Assembly: GCA_028823855.1 (NCBI GenBank)
Contig: JAPPFL010000010.1
Span: 1 to 64,000 of the forward strand
Direction: 5' to 3'
DNA from: Albidovulum sp.
GTDB taxonomy: Bacteria; Pseudomonadota; Alphaproteobacteria; Rhodobacterales; Rhodobacteraceae
Length of the DNA: 64,000 nucleotides
The notes under the pieces were generated by a model, which had not been told where the DNA came from, ran no database searches, and saw only the letters and a list, made by a program, of their open reading frames with translations. Below, piece by piece: positions 52,260 to 61,808 of this stretch. The first letter of the stretch is position 1. The number at the start of each line of letters is the position of its first letter. The translations under genes and the position numbers were made by a program.

Positions 52260-53822
52260 TCATGCGCCCCGCTTCGAATTCTTGGCTGCCGAATCTTTGA
52301 ACAAATCGGCCCAATTTCGCCGAAGTTCGATTTTTTGGACTTTACCCATGGAGTTTCGCGGCAATTCGTCAACCAGCAGAATCATTCTCGGCCGCTTGTA
52401 CAGGGCAATTCGCCCTTCCAGAAAATTATTGATTTCCGACGGAGTAATGCTTCCAAGCGCTACTACCGCAGCTACGCCAACCTCGCCGAGGTCGGGATGG
52501 GGAACGCCGAAAACCGCGCTTTCGACCACGCCTTCATATTCATCGATCAGCGTTTCGACCTCTTTGGGATAAATGTTGAAGCCGCCGCAAATGACAACGT
52601 CCTTTGCGCGGCCGATAATTGAAATATAGCCGTCCTCGCTCGCGGACGCGATATCGCCGGTAACGAAGAAACCGTCGTCGCGAAACTCCCGGGCCGTCGC
52701 GTCCGGCATTCGCCAATAGCCCTTGAACACGTTGCGGCCTCGAACTTCTATTGTCCCGGGTTCTCCGGCCCCCGCGAGATTTCCGTTCGCGTCGACGATT
52801 CTGACTTCTATGTCATGCAACGGCTTTCCGACAGTTCCGGCCCTGCGTTCGCCGCCGTAAGGATTCGAAGTGATCATGCTTGTTTCGGTCATACCGTAGC
52901 GCTCGAGTATCGCGTGCCCCGTCGTTTGCCGCCAACTTTCGTGCGTCGCGGAAAGCAAGGGCGCGGAGCCGGAAACGAACAGCCGCATGCCGCGCGCCGC
53001 CGATCCAAGTCCCGGTTCGCCGAGCAGCCTGGTATAGTAGGTCGGAACGCCCATCAAGGCCGAAGCTCCGGGCATCGCCGCGACAATTTTTTTTGCGTCG
53101 AATTTGGGCATGAAGACAAGGGACGAGCAGGCCAGCAAGGCGACGTTCGTAGCGACGAAAAGCCCGTGCGTGTGGAAGATGGGCAAGGCGTGAATCAGAG
53201 CGTCGCGTTCGCTGAATTGCCATGTCTCGGCAAGCGTCGTTGCATTCGATACTAGATTGTCGTGGCTCAGCATCGCGCCTTTCGGGCGCCCGGTGGTACC
53301 CGACGTATAGAGAATCGCCGCCAGATCGTCCGCTCCGCGCATAAAGGGAATCCCGGCCGGAATCGCAGCGGGCGTTTTCTCGGAAAGCGTTCCCAGACCG
53401 TCGCAGTCAAGAGTCAGCAAGGTGCCGACGCCTTCATCCTTCGCGATCGGAACTAGATCGTCTAGTCTTGAAGGGTCGCATACAAGAATTCGAGGCGAAG
53501 CGTCGTCGATGAAAAAAGACATTTCCGAATTCGTGTAGCCGGGATTTAGCGGAAGAAATACGCCGCCCGCCCAAACGGCTCCCAGGTACAGTTCAAGCGC
53601 TTCGACGGATTTTTCGACCTGGACCGCGACTCGGTCGCCGGGCCGAAGCCCCGAGTCGCGAAGAACCGACGCGACGCGCGACGCGTTTTCGAAAAATGCC
53701 TTAAAGGAAATCGTTTCCTCCCCGTCCGGGAAGCGAATAAATGTTCTGTCGTTGAATCGGAGCGATGGCCGGCGAAGCGCGTTCGCCAAGTGGTTGGAAT
53801 CAATTGTTTCAGCCTTAGTCAT
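52260..53822 (-). CDS. AMP-forming acyl-CoA synthetase, malonyl-CoA synthetase-like
   Basis: A 520-residue ANL-superfamily ligase that activates a carboxylate through an acyl-adenylate. Motifs: YTSGTTGRPKGA (P-loop), ERYGMTET (A5), the hinge Asp region YISIIGRAKDVVICGG, and the catalytic Lys in PRNSMGKVQK. Overall layout and length match MatB malonyl-CoA synthetases (SHDNLVSNA, FKGYWRMP). ATG 53822 is chosen by homology; a GTG at 53927 would overlap the stop of the upstream dehydrogenase. It is the last gene of the operon and could activate the final acid product. Confidence 0.82.
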   Translation of the reverse strand: MTKAETIDSNHLANALRRPSLRFNDRTFIRFPDGEETISFKAFFENASRVASVLRDSGLRPGDRVAVQVEKSVEALELYLGAVWAGGVFLPLNPGYTNSEMSFFIDDASPRILVCDPSRLDDLVPIAKDEGVGTLLTLDCDGLGTLSEKTPAAIPAGIPFMRGADDLAAILYTSGTTGRPKGAMLSHDNLVSNATTLAETWQFSERDALIHALPIFHTHGLFVATNVALLACSSLVFMPKFDAKKIVAAMPGASALMGVPTYYTRLLGEPGLGSAARGMRLFVSGSAPLLSATHESWRQTTGHAILERYGMTETSMITSNPYGGERRAGTVGKPLHDIEVRIVDANGNLAGAGEPGTIEVRGRNVFKGYWRMPDATAREFRDDGFFVTGDIASASEDGYISIIGRAKDVVICGGFNIYPKEVETLIDEYEGVVESAVFGVPHPDLGEVGVAAVVALGSITPSEINNFLEGRIALYKRPRMILLVDELPRNSMGKVQKIELRRNWADLFKDSAAKNSKRGA

Positions 53823-53926
53823 GGAATGGCTACCGGTTCGACTCGAAAATTCGGTCGAACTCGCCGCCTCTGCCAACCGAGCGTCCGGCCCGGAATTCCC
53901 AGTACTATGAAGTTCGCGCCGATTCA

Positions 53927-54850
53927 CTATTCTTTGAGATGATTTGCGACTGCCTTTCCGACAGCGAAGCTCACGCGCCGGTTCGCCTGTTGCGTTACGC
54001 CCGCGATATGCGGAGTCAGAATCAAATTCGGGCAGTTTTTAAAGGCGCCTGCGATTTCGTCGCTTAATGGCTCGGTTTCGAACACATCTAGCGCCGCGCC
54101 TCCAAGATGCTCCGATTCCAGGGCTCGGGCCACAGCCAGATCGTCGGCGACGCCTCCGCGGGACGCGTTCACGAGAAATGCGCCGGGCCGCATTTTTGCG
54201 AGCGCGTCGGCATTGATCAAATGCCGGGTCGAATCAACGAGAGGAACGTGGACACTGGCGATATCGCACCAACCGAGCAGGTCGGTTAATTCCATCCTTT
54301 CGGTTCTCCTTCGCCAGTGCTCGTGGTCTCCGGGCAAATAGGGGTCGTTCGCAGCGGTTTTCATGCCGAGTCCGGTAGCGATATCCGCTGTTGCTCGCGC
54401 CGTCGCGCCGAACCCGACAAGCCCGAGCCTTTTCCCGGCGAGTTCGCTGCCCGTCGCCTCGGTTCTCGGCCATTCGCCGTCGAGAATCCTTTCCTTGAAC
54501 CCAAATGAGCCCCTAACCAATGCGAACGCGGACGCAATTACGTATTCGGCGACGCTTCTCGCATTGATTCCCGCTCCGCTAAATACTTCGACGCCGCGAA
54601 TCCGGCACTCGCCGACATCGATGTTGTCGAGTCCGGTGCCAAGCCGCCCCACGCATTTCAGGTTCCCGCCGAATTCCAGGAGTTGCTTGTCGACCTTGGT
54701 ACGATTCCGGACGATGATCGCTTCGGCGCTGCCGGCGGCGCGAAGCAGATCGTTCCGCCTTCCGTGCAGATCCGGATCGTAGCGGACTTGAAATTGGCAA
54801 GTCAAATCGCCGACAGCGGCATCGTCCATGAATTCGGTAATGACAATCAT
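53927..54850 (-). CDS. D-2-hydroxyacid dehydrogenase (SerA-like)
   Basis: A 307-residue NAD-dependent D-2-hydroxyacid dehydrogenase without regulatory domain. The Rossmann motif is GLVGFGATARATADIA (GxGxxA form). Catalytic Arg is in NASRGGVAD, the Glu in FETEPL and the His in LTPHIAGVT. Such enzymes interconvert a 2-keto acid and its D-hydroxy form. It starts four bases after the Gfo/Idh gene, so it should share the operon. Confidence 0.85.
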   Translation of the reverse strand: MIVITEFMDDAAVGDLTCQFQVRYDPDLHGRRNDLLRAAGSAEAIIVRNRTKVDKQLLEFGGNLKCVGRLGTGLDNIDVGECRIRGVEVFSGAGINARSVAEYVIASAFALVRGSFGFKERILDGEWPRTEATGSELAGKRLGLVGFGATARATADIATGLGMKTAANDPYLPGDHEHWRRRTERMELTDLLGWCDIASVHVPLVDSTRHLINADALAKMRPGAFLVNASRGGVADDLAVARALESEHLGGAALDVFETEPLSDEIAGAFKNCPNLILTPHIAGVTQQANRRVSFAVGKAVANHLKE

Positions 54851-54854
54851 GATT

Positions 54855-55937
54855 CTATTTCAGTTCGCATGAACGGCCCGTTCGCGCCGAACATTCCGCT
54901 GCTTCTCCCAAAACCACCGACCAAAGGCCGTCCCTTAGCGACACGGCGGGCTTCCCGGATCCCTTCCTGACAAGATCGTAAAAGCCTTGGTGCTGGAAAA
55001 AAGTCGAGCCGTGATGCTCGCCGGCTTCAAGTATTCTGCTGTCTACCGGTATCTGTTCGACCGCATCCGGCCGAAAGGTCCGGTCCGAAAAGGCGATTTC
55101 GGAATGGCGGAGTTTCCCGGCGCTAAATCGAAATGTGGCTGGAACTCGCGCCTCCATTCGACCCGAGGAGCCAACTACCGAAACAGTATTCTGCCAGTCG
55201 CCGCCCTCCGCAAACATGCATAGATCAAGCATGCCTCTGGTCCCGTTCGCGAATTCGACGACTGCGAAGGCGTTGTCCAATATGTCGGGAAACTCGCCGT
55301 CGTACAGTTCGTCCTTGTGATTGACGTCCGAGCCTGCCGAAGCGAAGACGCGAACGGGATCCGATTGGAGCATCAAGCGCATAAGATCCCAAAAGTGGCA
55401 GCACTTTTCGACTAGCGTTCCGCCGGTTCTGCGATTGAACCGGTTCCAGTTCCCGACTTTTTGAAGAAACGGAAAGCGATGCTCCCTGATCGACAGCATT
55501 ACCGGATTGCCGATTTCGCCGCTTCGCATTCTTTCGAGCATTCGCGCTAGCGGAGGCATGAAGCGATATTCCATGGCGACCCAGACGGGCACGTTCAAGA
55601 TTTCGGCCCTTTTTATAAGGCTCCGGCAGTCGGTAGAAGTCGTGCATAGCGGCTTTTCGCAGAGAATTGGCTTCTTTGCCTCTAGGACGTCCAGCATGAT
55701 ATCGTGATGGGTGTCGTTCGGCGTCGCGACGACGTAAGCGTCGCAGATATCGGCCGCCAGCAAATCCCTGTAGTCTGAATATGCGGCGCCGCGCCCTCCT
55801 GCCAGCTCTGCCGACATTTCCAGCATGCTCGGGTCGGAGTCCGCGAGGCCGGCGACCGAAGCGTCTTCTAGAAGGGAAATATTGCGAATATGCTCCGCGC
55901 CCATCATTCCCGCGCCTATAATCCCGTAGCGAACCAC
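54855..55937 (-). CDS. Gfo/Idh/MocA family oxidoreductase
   Basis: A 360-residue NAD(P) sugar or inositol dehydrogenase-like protein. It starts with GTG directly before RYGIIGAGMMGAEHI; the conserved CEKPL motif and the substrate-domain NRRTGGTLVEKCCHFWDLMRLM (His/Asp catalytic pair) are present. GTG 55937 is preferred since it lies four bases after the upstream stop. It would oxidise a sugar or sugar-acid hydroxyl. Confidence 0.85.
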   Translation of the reverse strand: MVRYGIIGAGMMGAEHIRNISLLEDASVAGLADSDPSMLEMSAELAGGRGAAYSDYRDLLAADICDAYVVATPNDTHHDIMLDVLEAKKPILCEKPLCTTSTDCRSLIKRAEILNVPVWVAMEYRFMPPLARMLERMRSGEIGNPVMLSIREHRFPFLQKVGNWNRFNRRTGGTLVEKCCHFWDLMRLMLQSDPVRVFASAGSDVNHKDELYDGEFPDILDNAFAVVEFANGTRGMLDLCMFAEGGDWQNTVSVVGSSGRMEARVPATFRFSAGKLRHSEIAFSDRTFRPDAVEQIPVDSRILEAGEHHGSTFFQHQGFYDLVRKGSGKPAVSLRDGLWSVVLGEAAECSARTGRSCELK

Positions 55938-55941
55938 GAAT

Positions 55942-57327
55942 TTACAATTCCAGGCACGGGAGGCCGAAATGAGCGGCGACCGATCGAATTTCATTCCGAA
56001 AGTCGCCGTAGGCCAGCGCCATGTGGTGTTCGAGACCGCAGCCAATGATTCGCCGGAGAGCCTCCGAGGCCGGCAGATCGAATCTAAAGATGCCGCTCGT
56101 TCCCGTGAATGCCATTGGCCGCTTAAGCATTTCTCCTCCCGCCATGACGATTTTCAGTTCGCCGAATGAGCGGCTGACCCGAAGGAATGTAATCCGGCCG
56201 GGTCGCAACGGGAATTCTCTCAGCAGAGGAAGACGCCTGTTGGAGTGTACTGTCGCAGTCGCCGGAGCCTCTGGATCCTTCATTGAGTAGGGAGCTTGGC
56301 CGCAATGCCACACGACGCCCGTATCGCTTGCCGAATCCAGATCGGCGAGATCGGCTAGAAAGACGGGCTGACTCGCGATTTCCTGCAGCATCAGTTGCGA
56401 AACCGAGCCGTACACGTCCGCTTCGCAAGCGCAGGGAATTTTGCTTTCGCATAATGTCCCGACGGGTCCGCAGACCGCTCCGCCGAATTCGGTAAAGGTC
56501 TCCGGCCAGCATCGGATCGCGATCGCGTCGAACGCGCCTTCGGCGCGTATGGATTCCAGTCCGGCGCAAAGCTCCATTGAGCGGGAAGTGGAAGAGGCGT
56601 CGAGCTCATCGATGCCCTGCAGCGATTCCCGCGCGCCGTCGAGCAGAGATTCTGTGTCCTCGCGAGTGGAATTTTTCGCGGCTTCGAACAGATCGCAAAT
56701 GCCGAGTTCGTCCACGGAAATGCCGAATACATCCTTCAGCTGGCGCGCATCGTAATGGCAAGTGTCGAAGCCGGGCGGCGGTTCGCCAAGACGGGCTATG
56801 CGCTTGGTTTTCAGGGACTCCGCGGGAGGACAGGGTAGAGGCGACGCCTCGGGGACCGGATGCGGGTAGATGCGGCGGGAGAGGCGGTTTCCGGCCAAAA
56901 GCTCGGCAAGTTCCCGTTCCGCAATTTCGCTTTGCGGGTCGCAGTAGATCCAGCCGAATTCGCGCTCTCGAAGGCTTAGCGCGTGCGAAGCCAGATTGAG
57001 GCCGCAAAAGGAATTCAAACGCAGCCGCCCGCCGATTCTCGGTTCCGGGATCGCCCAGATCATGATCGGGCAGTCAAATTCCGATGCCGCTCGCGCCGCG
57101 GTAGCAGCGTCGGTGAACGTCGCCTGTAGCAGAAGGAGTCCCGTAAGGGATCGCTTTTTCAATGCGCGGATAGCGCCCTCGGTCGATTCGTCGTCAAGGA
57201 GAATATGCCGCTGGCCAGCGATCGCGCGATCGGTTCGATCCAGCGCGGCGAGCATGCCCGCCAATTTTTCGTCGGCGAAGCGGATATCGAAGGTCGACCG
57301 GCCAAGGCAAAGGATGCCGAGGGTCAA
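55942..57327 (-). CDS. L-fucose/L-arabinose isomerase-like family protein
   Basis: A 461-residue protein resembling the FucI/AraA isomerase family, seen in AIRCWPETFTEFGGAVCGPVG, the ligand segment PCACEADVYGSVSQLMLQ, and VVWHCGQAPYSM. The usual Mn ligands (Glu, Asp, His) are represented by the E of WPETF, the D of EADVYG and a late His. Family members isomerise aldoses and ketoses; many of this divergent type lack assigned function. ATG overlaps the preceding short ORF by four bases. Confidence 0.75.
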   Translation of the reverse strand: MTLGILCLGRSTFDIRFADEKLAGMLAALDRTDRAIAGQRHILLDDESTEGAIRALKKRSLTGLLLLQATFTDAATAARAASEFDCPIMIWAIPEPRIGGRLRLNSFCGLNLASHALSLREREFGWIYCDPQSEIAERELAELLAGNRLSRRIYPHPVPEASPLPCPPAESLKTKRIARLGEPPPGFDTCHYDARQLKDVFGISVDELGICDLFEAAKNSTREDTESLLDGARESLQGIDELDASSTSRSMELCAGLESIRAEGAFDAIAIRCWPETFTEFGGAVCGPVGTLCESKIPCACEADVYGSVSQLMLQEIASQPVFLADLADLDSASDTGVVWHCGQAPYSMKDPEAPATATVHSNRRLPLLREFPLRPGRITFLRVSRSFGELKIVMAGGEMLKRPMAFTGTSGIFRFDLPASEALRRIIGCGLEHHMALAYGDFRNEIRSVAAHFGLPCLEL

Positions 57328-57653
57328 ATGAAGTCCCTCGCGCGATTAGTGCGCAGGAAACAATGCCGCATTCGAATGCCGCGGATCTCCGGCTCGGCAA
57401 TTCTCCCGGATCGCTTGGAATATCGAGAGGGCGATGAATCCGTTGCCAAGCGATGCGCCTTTCCAACCGAACGAATTCGAAAAGCGCCAAGCCGACCGGC
57501 GAGACCGGCGAATTTCCCGGGCGGGCCATCCTCGACTGCAAAATTGAGAATTCTCTCGAATGCGGAATAGTCGACTCCGGCGGCCATCTTGCGCACGCCG
57601 GCAAATCCTGCCCGAAGGCGAGCGCAGTTGTTTTTTTCGGTAGCGATAGCCAT
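57324..57653 (-). CDS. short coupled ORF, possibly a truncated gene
   Basis: A 109-codon frame linked at both ends: its ATG shares one base with the kinase stop (TAATG) and its stop overlaps the isomerase-like start (ATGA). The first half (FAGVRKMAAGVDYSAFERIL) looks like ordinary protein, while the second half is Arg/Ser-rich and unlike any family. I infer a gene shortened by a deletion or frameshift, such as a lost aldolase or epimerase, but cannot name it. Confidence 0.4.
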   Translation of the reverse strand: MAIATEKNNCARLRAGFAGVRKMAAGVDYSAFERILNFAVEDGPPGKFAGLAGRLGAFRIRSVGKAHRLATDSSPSRYSKRSGRIAEPEIRGIRMRHCFLRTNRARDFI

Positions 57654-58531
57654 TATTTGTTGGCGGACAGGAATTCTTCAACTTCGCGGCGAGTTGGCGT
57701 ACCTGCCGGAATGCCCTTTCCAATGCATTTGAGTGCGCCCGCCGCATTTGCGAAGGACACAGCTTCAAGTTCGCACCCGGTTTCGACCAGCCGAAGGGCG
57801 AAGGCGCCGTGCCAAACATCTCCGGCCCCCGTTGTATCAACCGCGTCAATGTTGAATGCGGGGGTCCGCTCTACCGAGTTGCCGTTCATTGTGTAGGTGC
57901 CGTTTTCGCCGTCGGTAACGGAAACCCATCCGGGCAGCCGCTTGGATGCGGATTCGAGTGCGTCTTCCAGATTGCTTTCACCCGAGAAATGCAAGAGGCC
58001 CTGAGCGGAAAAAGCGACATGGGACGCAAGTTGCGCGATCCGTAGCGAAGTCGGCTGCTCGGCATCGATAATTCCCGGCAATTCTCTTTCCGCCGCGATT
58101 TCTAGCGCGCGGGAGGCGCTTTCCTCCCAGCGCGCGTCGACCAGCACTGCATCGAAGTCAATCGCAGGCAGGTCGATCGAATTGCCAAGATTCGCGCCGC
58201 GAAAATTGACAATTTGGCGTTCTCCGTCGGAATCCGTGCATACCGCCGATACCGAAGTCTCGGCCCCCTTTATTCGCGCAAGATAGCTAGTGTCGATGCC
58301 TTCGCGTTCGAGTTCGTCCTTGATCAAATCTCCGAAAAAATCGTCGCCGATTCGGCTTGTGAGAACTGGATTTCCGCCGAGCCGGGCGATCGCGATCGCC
58401 GCCACCATTGCGCAGCCGCCGATGGAAAGCAGCATGTCGGACGCGCGGTACTTGACCGGCATTGCCGGAATCTCCGAGACTTCGAACATAAGATCAACGA
58501 CCGATTGACCTGCTATCAAGATTGTTTTCAT
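57653..58531 (-). CDS. PfkB/ribokinase family carbohydrate kinase
   Basis: A 292-residue sugar kinase. The substrate region begins TILIAGQSVVDLMFEVSE; SIGGCAMVAAIAIARLGGNP is the first signature (GG motif); DTTGAGDVWHGAFALRL holds the catalytic Asp and anion hole. Such enzymes phosphorylate ribose, KDG, fructose or nucleosides. ATG 58531 has AAGG eight bases upstream. With the isomerase-like and dehydrogenase genes it suggests phosphorylation of a sugar or sugar-acid intermediate. Confidence 0.88.
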   Translation of the reverse strand: MKTILIAGQSVVDLMFEVSEIPAMPVKYRASDMLLSIGGCAMVAAIAIARLGGNPVLTSRIGDDFFGDLIKDELEREGIDTSYLARIKGAETSVSAVCTDSDGERQIVNFRGANLGNSIDLPAIDFDAVLVDARWEESASRALEIAAERELPGIIDAEQPTSLRIAQLASHVAFSAQGLLHFSGESNLEDALESASKRLPGWVSVTDGENGTYTMNGNSVERTPAFNIDAVDTTGAGDVWHGAFALRLVETGCELEAVSFANAAGALKCIGKGIPAGTPTRREVEEFLSANK

Positions 58532-58619
58532 GCGGTTGGCCTTCGACATCAATCAGCGGAGATGCAGTTCTCGCGAGAGCTCAAATTCGAGGTCGCAAAG
58601 CCTGCATGTTCGAAATTCC

Positions 58620-58934
58620 TCATATCACCTCGCCCTTTAATGGGCACTCGGCAAGCACCACCGAAAACTGCGCTCCGTGCATGTCGCGATCGAGAGCCCC
58701 TCCTTGCGCGACCGTTCTCGGAAACGAGTATTTCAAGACATTCAAATTTGGCAATTCGTAGCGGCGAACCTCCTGAGCCTCCAAATTGAAAAGCTTGGCA
58801 ACGCGCGAAGCTGGAAATTTGTCGGATACAGATTCAAATGCCGCTTGTGAACCGCAAAAGACATCAATCGTAATCATGAACGGGCCGGCGTTCTTGGCCC
58901 TGATCCCTTCGACGTGCATCCCCAGATTCGTCAT
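58620..58934 (-). CDS. DUF4387 protein (AtuA partner)
   Basis: A 104-residue protein of the DUF4387 type: VEGIRAKNAGPFMITIDVFC near the start and the central YSFPRTVAQGGALDRDMHGAQ. DUF4387 proteins are almost always encoded next to AtuA and are thought to form a complex with it. The start overlaps the AtuA stop by ATGA, as expected for a two-subunit enzyme. Confidence 0.85.
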   Translation of the reverse strand: MTNLGMHVEGIRAKNAGPFMITIDVFCGSQAAFESVSDKFPASRVAKLFNLEAQEVRRYELPNLNVLKYSFPRTVAQGGALDRDMHGAQFSVVLAECPLKGEVI

Positions 58935-60289
58935 CCCGCTTCAAGTACGTCCAACCGGAACGCCTCCATCGGATCATCCAAGCGAAGAACATGGTTTAGC
59001 TTGAATTCGTAGATAGGACCCCTCTCGGTTTCTGCCGGGGAGTAGGGGAACGCGAAAGTCGGTAGCTGTTCATCGTCCGGCAAGGGAAAGTGGAGAAGGA
59101 AAGGATTGGCCAATCTAGCAATTTCCGTTGCCGCATCCTGTGTTCGGGCGGTAACGATTGCAAGCGCGCCGACTTCCGCAGGCGCTGATGGCTTTGTTTC
59201 TAGGCGGCCAAGCGCGGAGTCGATCCCGATAAGCCGGATTTCCAGCCGATAGTCGTCCGGTCCAAGCATCGTGCGTTCAGATATTGTTTCGGAGAGGAAT
59301 TCCAGGAGGTCGCTAGACCATGCGCCAATGTTCTCGACGTAACGGGAATCGCGGACGATAGCGAGAATCGTCGTTTGGTATCCCGCAATTCCGGCGCCCT
59401 CCAGTTTTACGGCGTAGCGATCGGACCGTATCCACCGCGATCCCTTTACGGCGACTTTGCGTTCGTCAATCGCGCTGTATCGCGCATCCGTCGCGTCCAG
59501 GCAACCGCCGGGCTCATGCAAAATGAACGGGTCAGCGTTTTCGTATAGCATGTGAGCGGATACTGTACTCGGAGTGCATCGGGCTCCGTCGGCCATTGGC
59601 TCGACGGAAAACCCGGATTTTCCGAATTCGACGACAACGACTCCGCTTAAAGGCTTGGTCGAGCAAAGCGCGCCGCATTCCGCGATTTTTGCGCCGTGCC
59701 AGGCCGAACCGGCATCGTCGCCTCGAATAAGCGGAAGGGACGCAATGGATGCCGTGTCTGTCGCTCGCCCTGCCAAGACTATTTCGGCGCCCGTCTCGAT
59801 CGCGGCGCCGATCTGCTCGGCACCGGCGAGTGCGACGATGTTTGAGCAATTGACGATATCGGTTTCGGTTAACGGGATCGCCGGGTCCAACGCCTCGACG
59901 CGTCCTTCTCCGAATGCCTCGGCGATGAATCCGGACTCTTGACTCGACTTGACCGTTGCAACCTTTACTTTTCGTCCTTGGGTTCGGGCGATTTCGTTCG
60001 TGATTTCGAACATCCAGTCTACCATCGAGTCGGTTCCGCAAGTTCCCGACGAGCCTATGACGAGCGGTACGTCCGCTTCGGCGCGGGCGTCCAATAGCTG
60101 TTTCCATTCCGCAGCGGTCGAAGCCCTGGAATATTTGGAAACTCCCTCTCCGAGATAGTAGGGTCCGCTGTCTGTCGACCCCCCGTCTATGCAAATTATG
60201 TCGGGGCTCGATTCAATGCCGCGTCGAAGGGCGTCATGATCGAATCCAAGTCCGAGAACGCCCGAAGGCACGAGAACGCGAGTCGGCAT
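58931..60289 (-). CDS. AtuA family (DUF1446) protein
   Basis: A 452-residue protein of the acyclic terpene utilization AtuA family. Visible: VLVPSGVLGLGFDHDAL, the DIICIDGGSTDSGPYYLGEG motif, VIGSSGTCGTDSMVDWM, IVLAGRATDTASIASLPL and FILHEPGGCLDATDARY. AtuA was named from citronellol degradation, but most members occur with tricarboxylate-type transporters and act on unknown acids, perhaps as hydratases or lyases. One base separates it from the tctA stop. Confidence 0.85.
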   Translation of the reverse strand: MPTRVLVPSGVLGLGFDHDALRRGIESSPDIICIDGGSTDSGPYYLGEGVSKYSRASTAAEWKQLLDARAEADVPLVIGSSGTCGTDSMVDWMFEITNEIARTQGRKVKVATVKSSQESGFIAEAFGEGRVEALDPAIPLTETDIVNCSNIVALAGAEQIGAAIETGAEIVLAGRATDTASIASLPLIRGDDAGSAWHGAKIAECGALCSTKPLSGVVVVEFGKSGFSVEPMADGARCTPSTVSAHMLYENADPFILHEPGGCLDATDARYSAIDERKVAVKGSRWIRSDRYAVKLEGAGIAGYQTTILAIVRDSRYVENIGAWSSDLLEFLSETISERTMLGPDDYRLEIRLIGIDSALGRLETKPSAPAEVGALAIVTARTQDAATEIARLANPFLLHFPLPDDEQLPTFAFPYSPAETERGPIYEFKLNHVLRLDDPMEAFRLDVLEAG

Positions 60290-60290
60290 G

Positions 60291-61796
60291 TCAGCTTTGA
60301 GGGCGGGTCGGCTTGCGAAGGAGGTTGCGCAAAAACATTGGCGCGATAAATCCCGCGACGGCGGCGATCCAAAGACCGATCGAAATTCCCGAGGAAAACA
60401 GATACGTCCAGTCCCCGTCGGAAATCACCATTGCGCGCCGCAGGCTGTCCTCCATATTTTTTCCCAAGAGTATGCCGAGAATAATGGGCACGGTCGGCAC
60501 GTCCAGCTTGCGCATGAAATAGCCGAGCAGGCCGAAAGCGGTCATTAGAAGCAGATCGAAGCTGCTTCCCGACAGCGAGTAGATCCCGGCGAAGGATATC
60601 ATCGTGATTCCGGGCAGTAGAAGCCAGGCGGGGACGGACAGGATTTTAACGAAGAGTCTGACAAGCGGCACGTTCATGATCAGCAGAACGAAATTCGCGA
60701 TCAGCAATGCCGCAATCAATCCCCAAACAACTTCCGGGCGTTCATCGAACAGAAGAGGCCCCGGCGTTATGTTGAGAGTCAGAAGCAGCGCCAATAGCAC
60801 GGCCGTCGTTCCCGAGCCCGGCACTCCCAAAGTGAGCATCGGAACCAGGGCGCCGCCGGCCGCGGCATTGTTGCCGGCTTCCGGAGCGGCGACGCCGCGC
60901 GGATTGCCGGTGCCGAACGTGTCCTTGTCGCGAGCAATCGATTTTTCCGACATGTACGCCAGGAAGGAGCCCAATGATGCGCCCGCTCCGGGAAGGACTC
61001 CGGCGACGAAGCCGATGACCGTGGAACGAAGCATGGCGAAGAAGCTGTGGGCGATGTCCTTGAACGGCACCTTGATCTTGCCGAGCTTGACGCCGATGGC
61101 GGATTCCTTGCCGTGGCTTTCGATGAACACGAAAATCTCTGTAACGGCGAAAAGCCCGACGATGGCGACGAGGAAGTCGATGCCGTCCATAAGGTGCAGG
61201 TCGCCGAAGGTCAGTCGCGGCATTCCGGTTTGGTTGTCCAGGCCGATCATGGCGATCCCGAGCCCGATCATGGACGCAATGGCCGCCTTGGCCTGGTTTT
61301 TCGCCGACACTCCTCCAAGAGTGCAAAATGCAAGCAGGTAGAGCGCGAAATACTCCGGAGGCCCGAAGAGATACGCGACTTTAGCCAGTATCGGCGCCAT
61401 CAGCATCAGGCCGATCGTCGCGAGCAGCGCGCCGACGAAAGATGCGACGCCCGAAAGCACCAGCGCATCCGCCGCGCGCCCCTGCTTGGCCATCGGATAG
61501 CCGTCCAAGGTCGTCATGAGGGCCGGCTCGTCCCCGGGAATATTGAGGAGAATCGACGATATCCGACCTCCGTACATCGCGCCGTAGTAAACCGATGTCA
61601 TCAGGACAAGAGCCTGGGTCGCGTCGAGGCCGAACGAAAAAGCCAGCGGGATCAGTATAGCCACCCCGTTCGACGGGCCGAGGCCCGGAAGGGACCCGAT
61701 TACCGTGCCTAGAAAGCAGCCGGCGACGGCGAGCAGGAGGGTCGTCCAGGTCAGCGCGACGGCGAAACCCTGAGCTAGATTGGCGAAAAGTTCTAT
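60291..61796 (-). CDS. tctA: tripartite tricarboxylate transporter large permease, ATA start
   Basis: About 501 residues, 10-12 transmembrane helices, the large TctA subunit of a solute-receptor-dependent secondary transporter. Typical motifs: GSLPGLGPSNGVAILIPLAF, YYGAMYGGRISSILLNIPGD, GVLPGAGASLGSF and TLGVPGSGTTAVLLA. Homologues begin MELFANLAQGF; here the matching codons are ATA-GAA-CTT-TTC, with AAGGG nine bases before ATA and no ATG, GTG or TTG between the tctB stop and this point. The next in-frame start is GTG 61664, which would lose the first helix and GLGPSNG. I take ATA 61796 as start. Confidence 0.82.
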   Translation of the reverse strand: MELFANLAQGFAVALTWTTLLLAVAGCFLGTVIGSLPGLGPSNGVAILIPLAFSFGLDATQALVLMTSVYYGAMYGGRISSILLNIPGDEPALMTTLDGYPMAKQGRAADALVLSGVASFVGALLATIGLMLMAPILAKVAYLFGPPEYFALYLLAFCTLGGVSAKNQAKAAIASMIGLGIAMIGLDNQTGMPRLTFGDLHLMDGIDFLVAIVGLFAVTEIFVFIESHGKESAIGVKLGKIKVPFKDIAHSFFAMLRSTVIGFVAGVLPGAGASLGSFLAYMSEKSIARDKDTFGTGNPRGVAAPEAGNNAAAGGALVPMLTLGVPGSGTTAVLLALLLTLNITPGPLLFDERPEVVWGLIAALLIANFVLLIMNVPLVRLFVKILSVPAWLLLPGITMISFAGIYSLSGSSFDLLLMTAFGLLGYFMRKLDVPTVPIILGILLGKNMEDSLRRAMVISDGDWTYLFSSGISIGLWIAAVAGFIAPMFLRNLLRKPTRPQS

Positions 61797-61808
61797 TTTT
61801 AAATTCCC

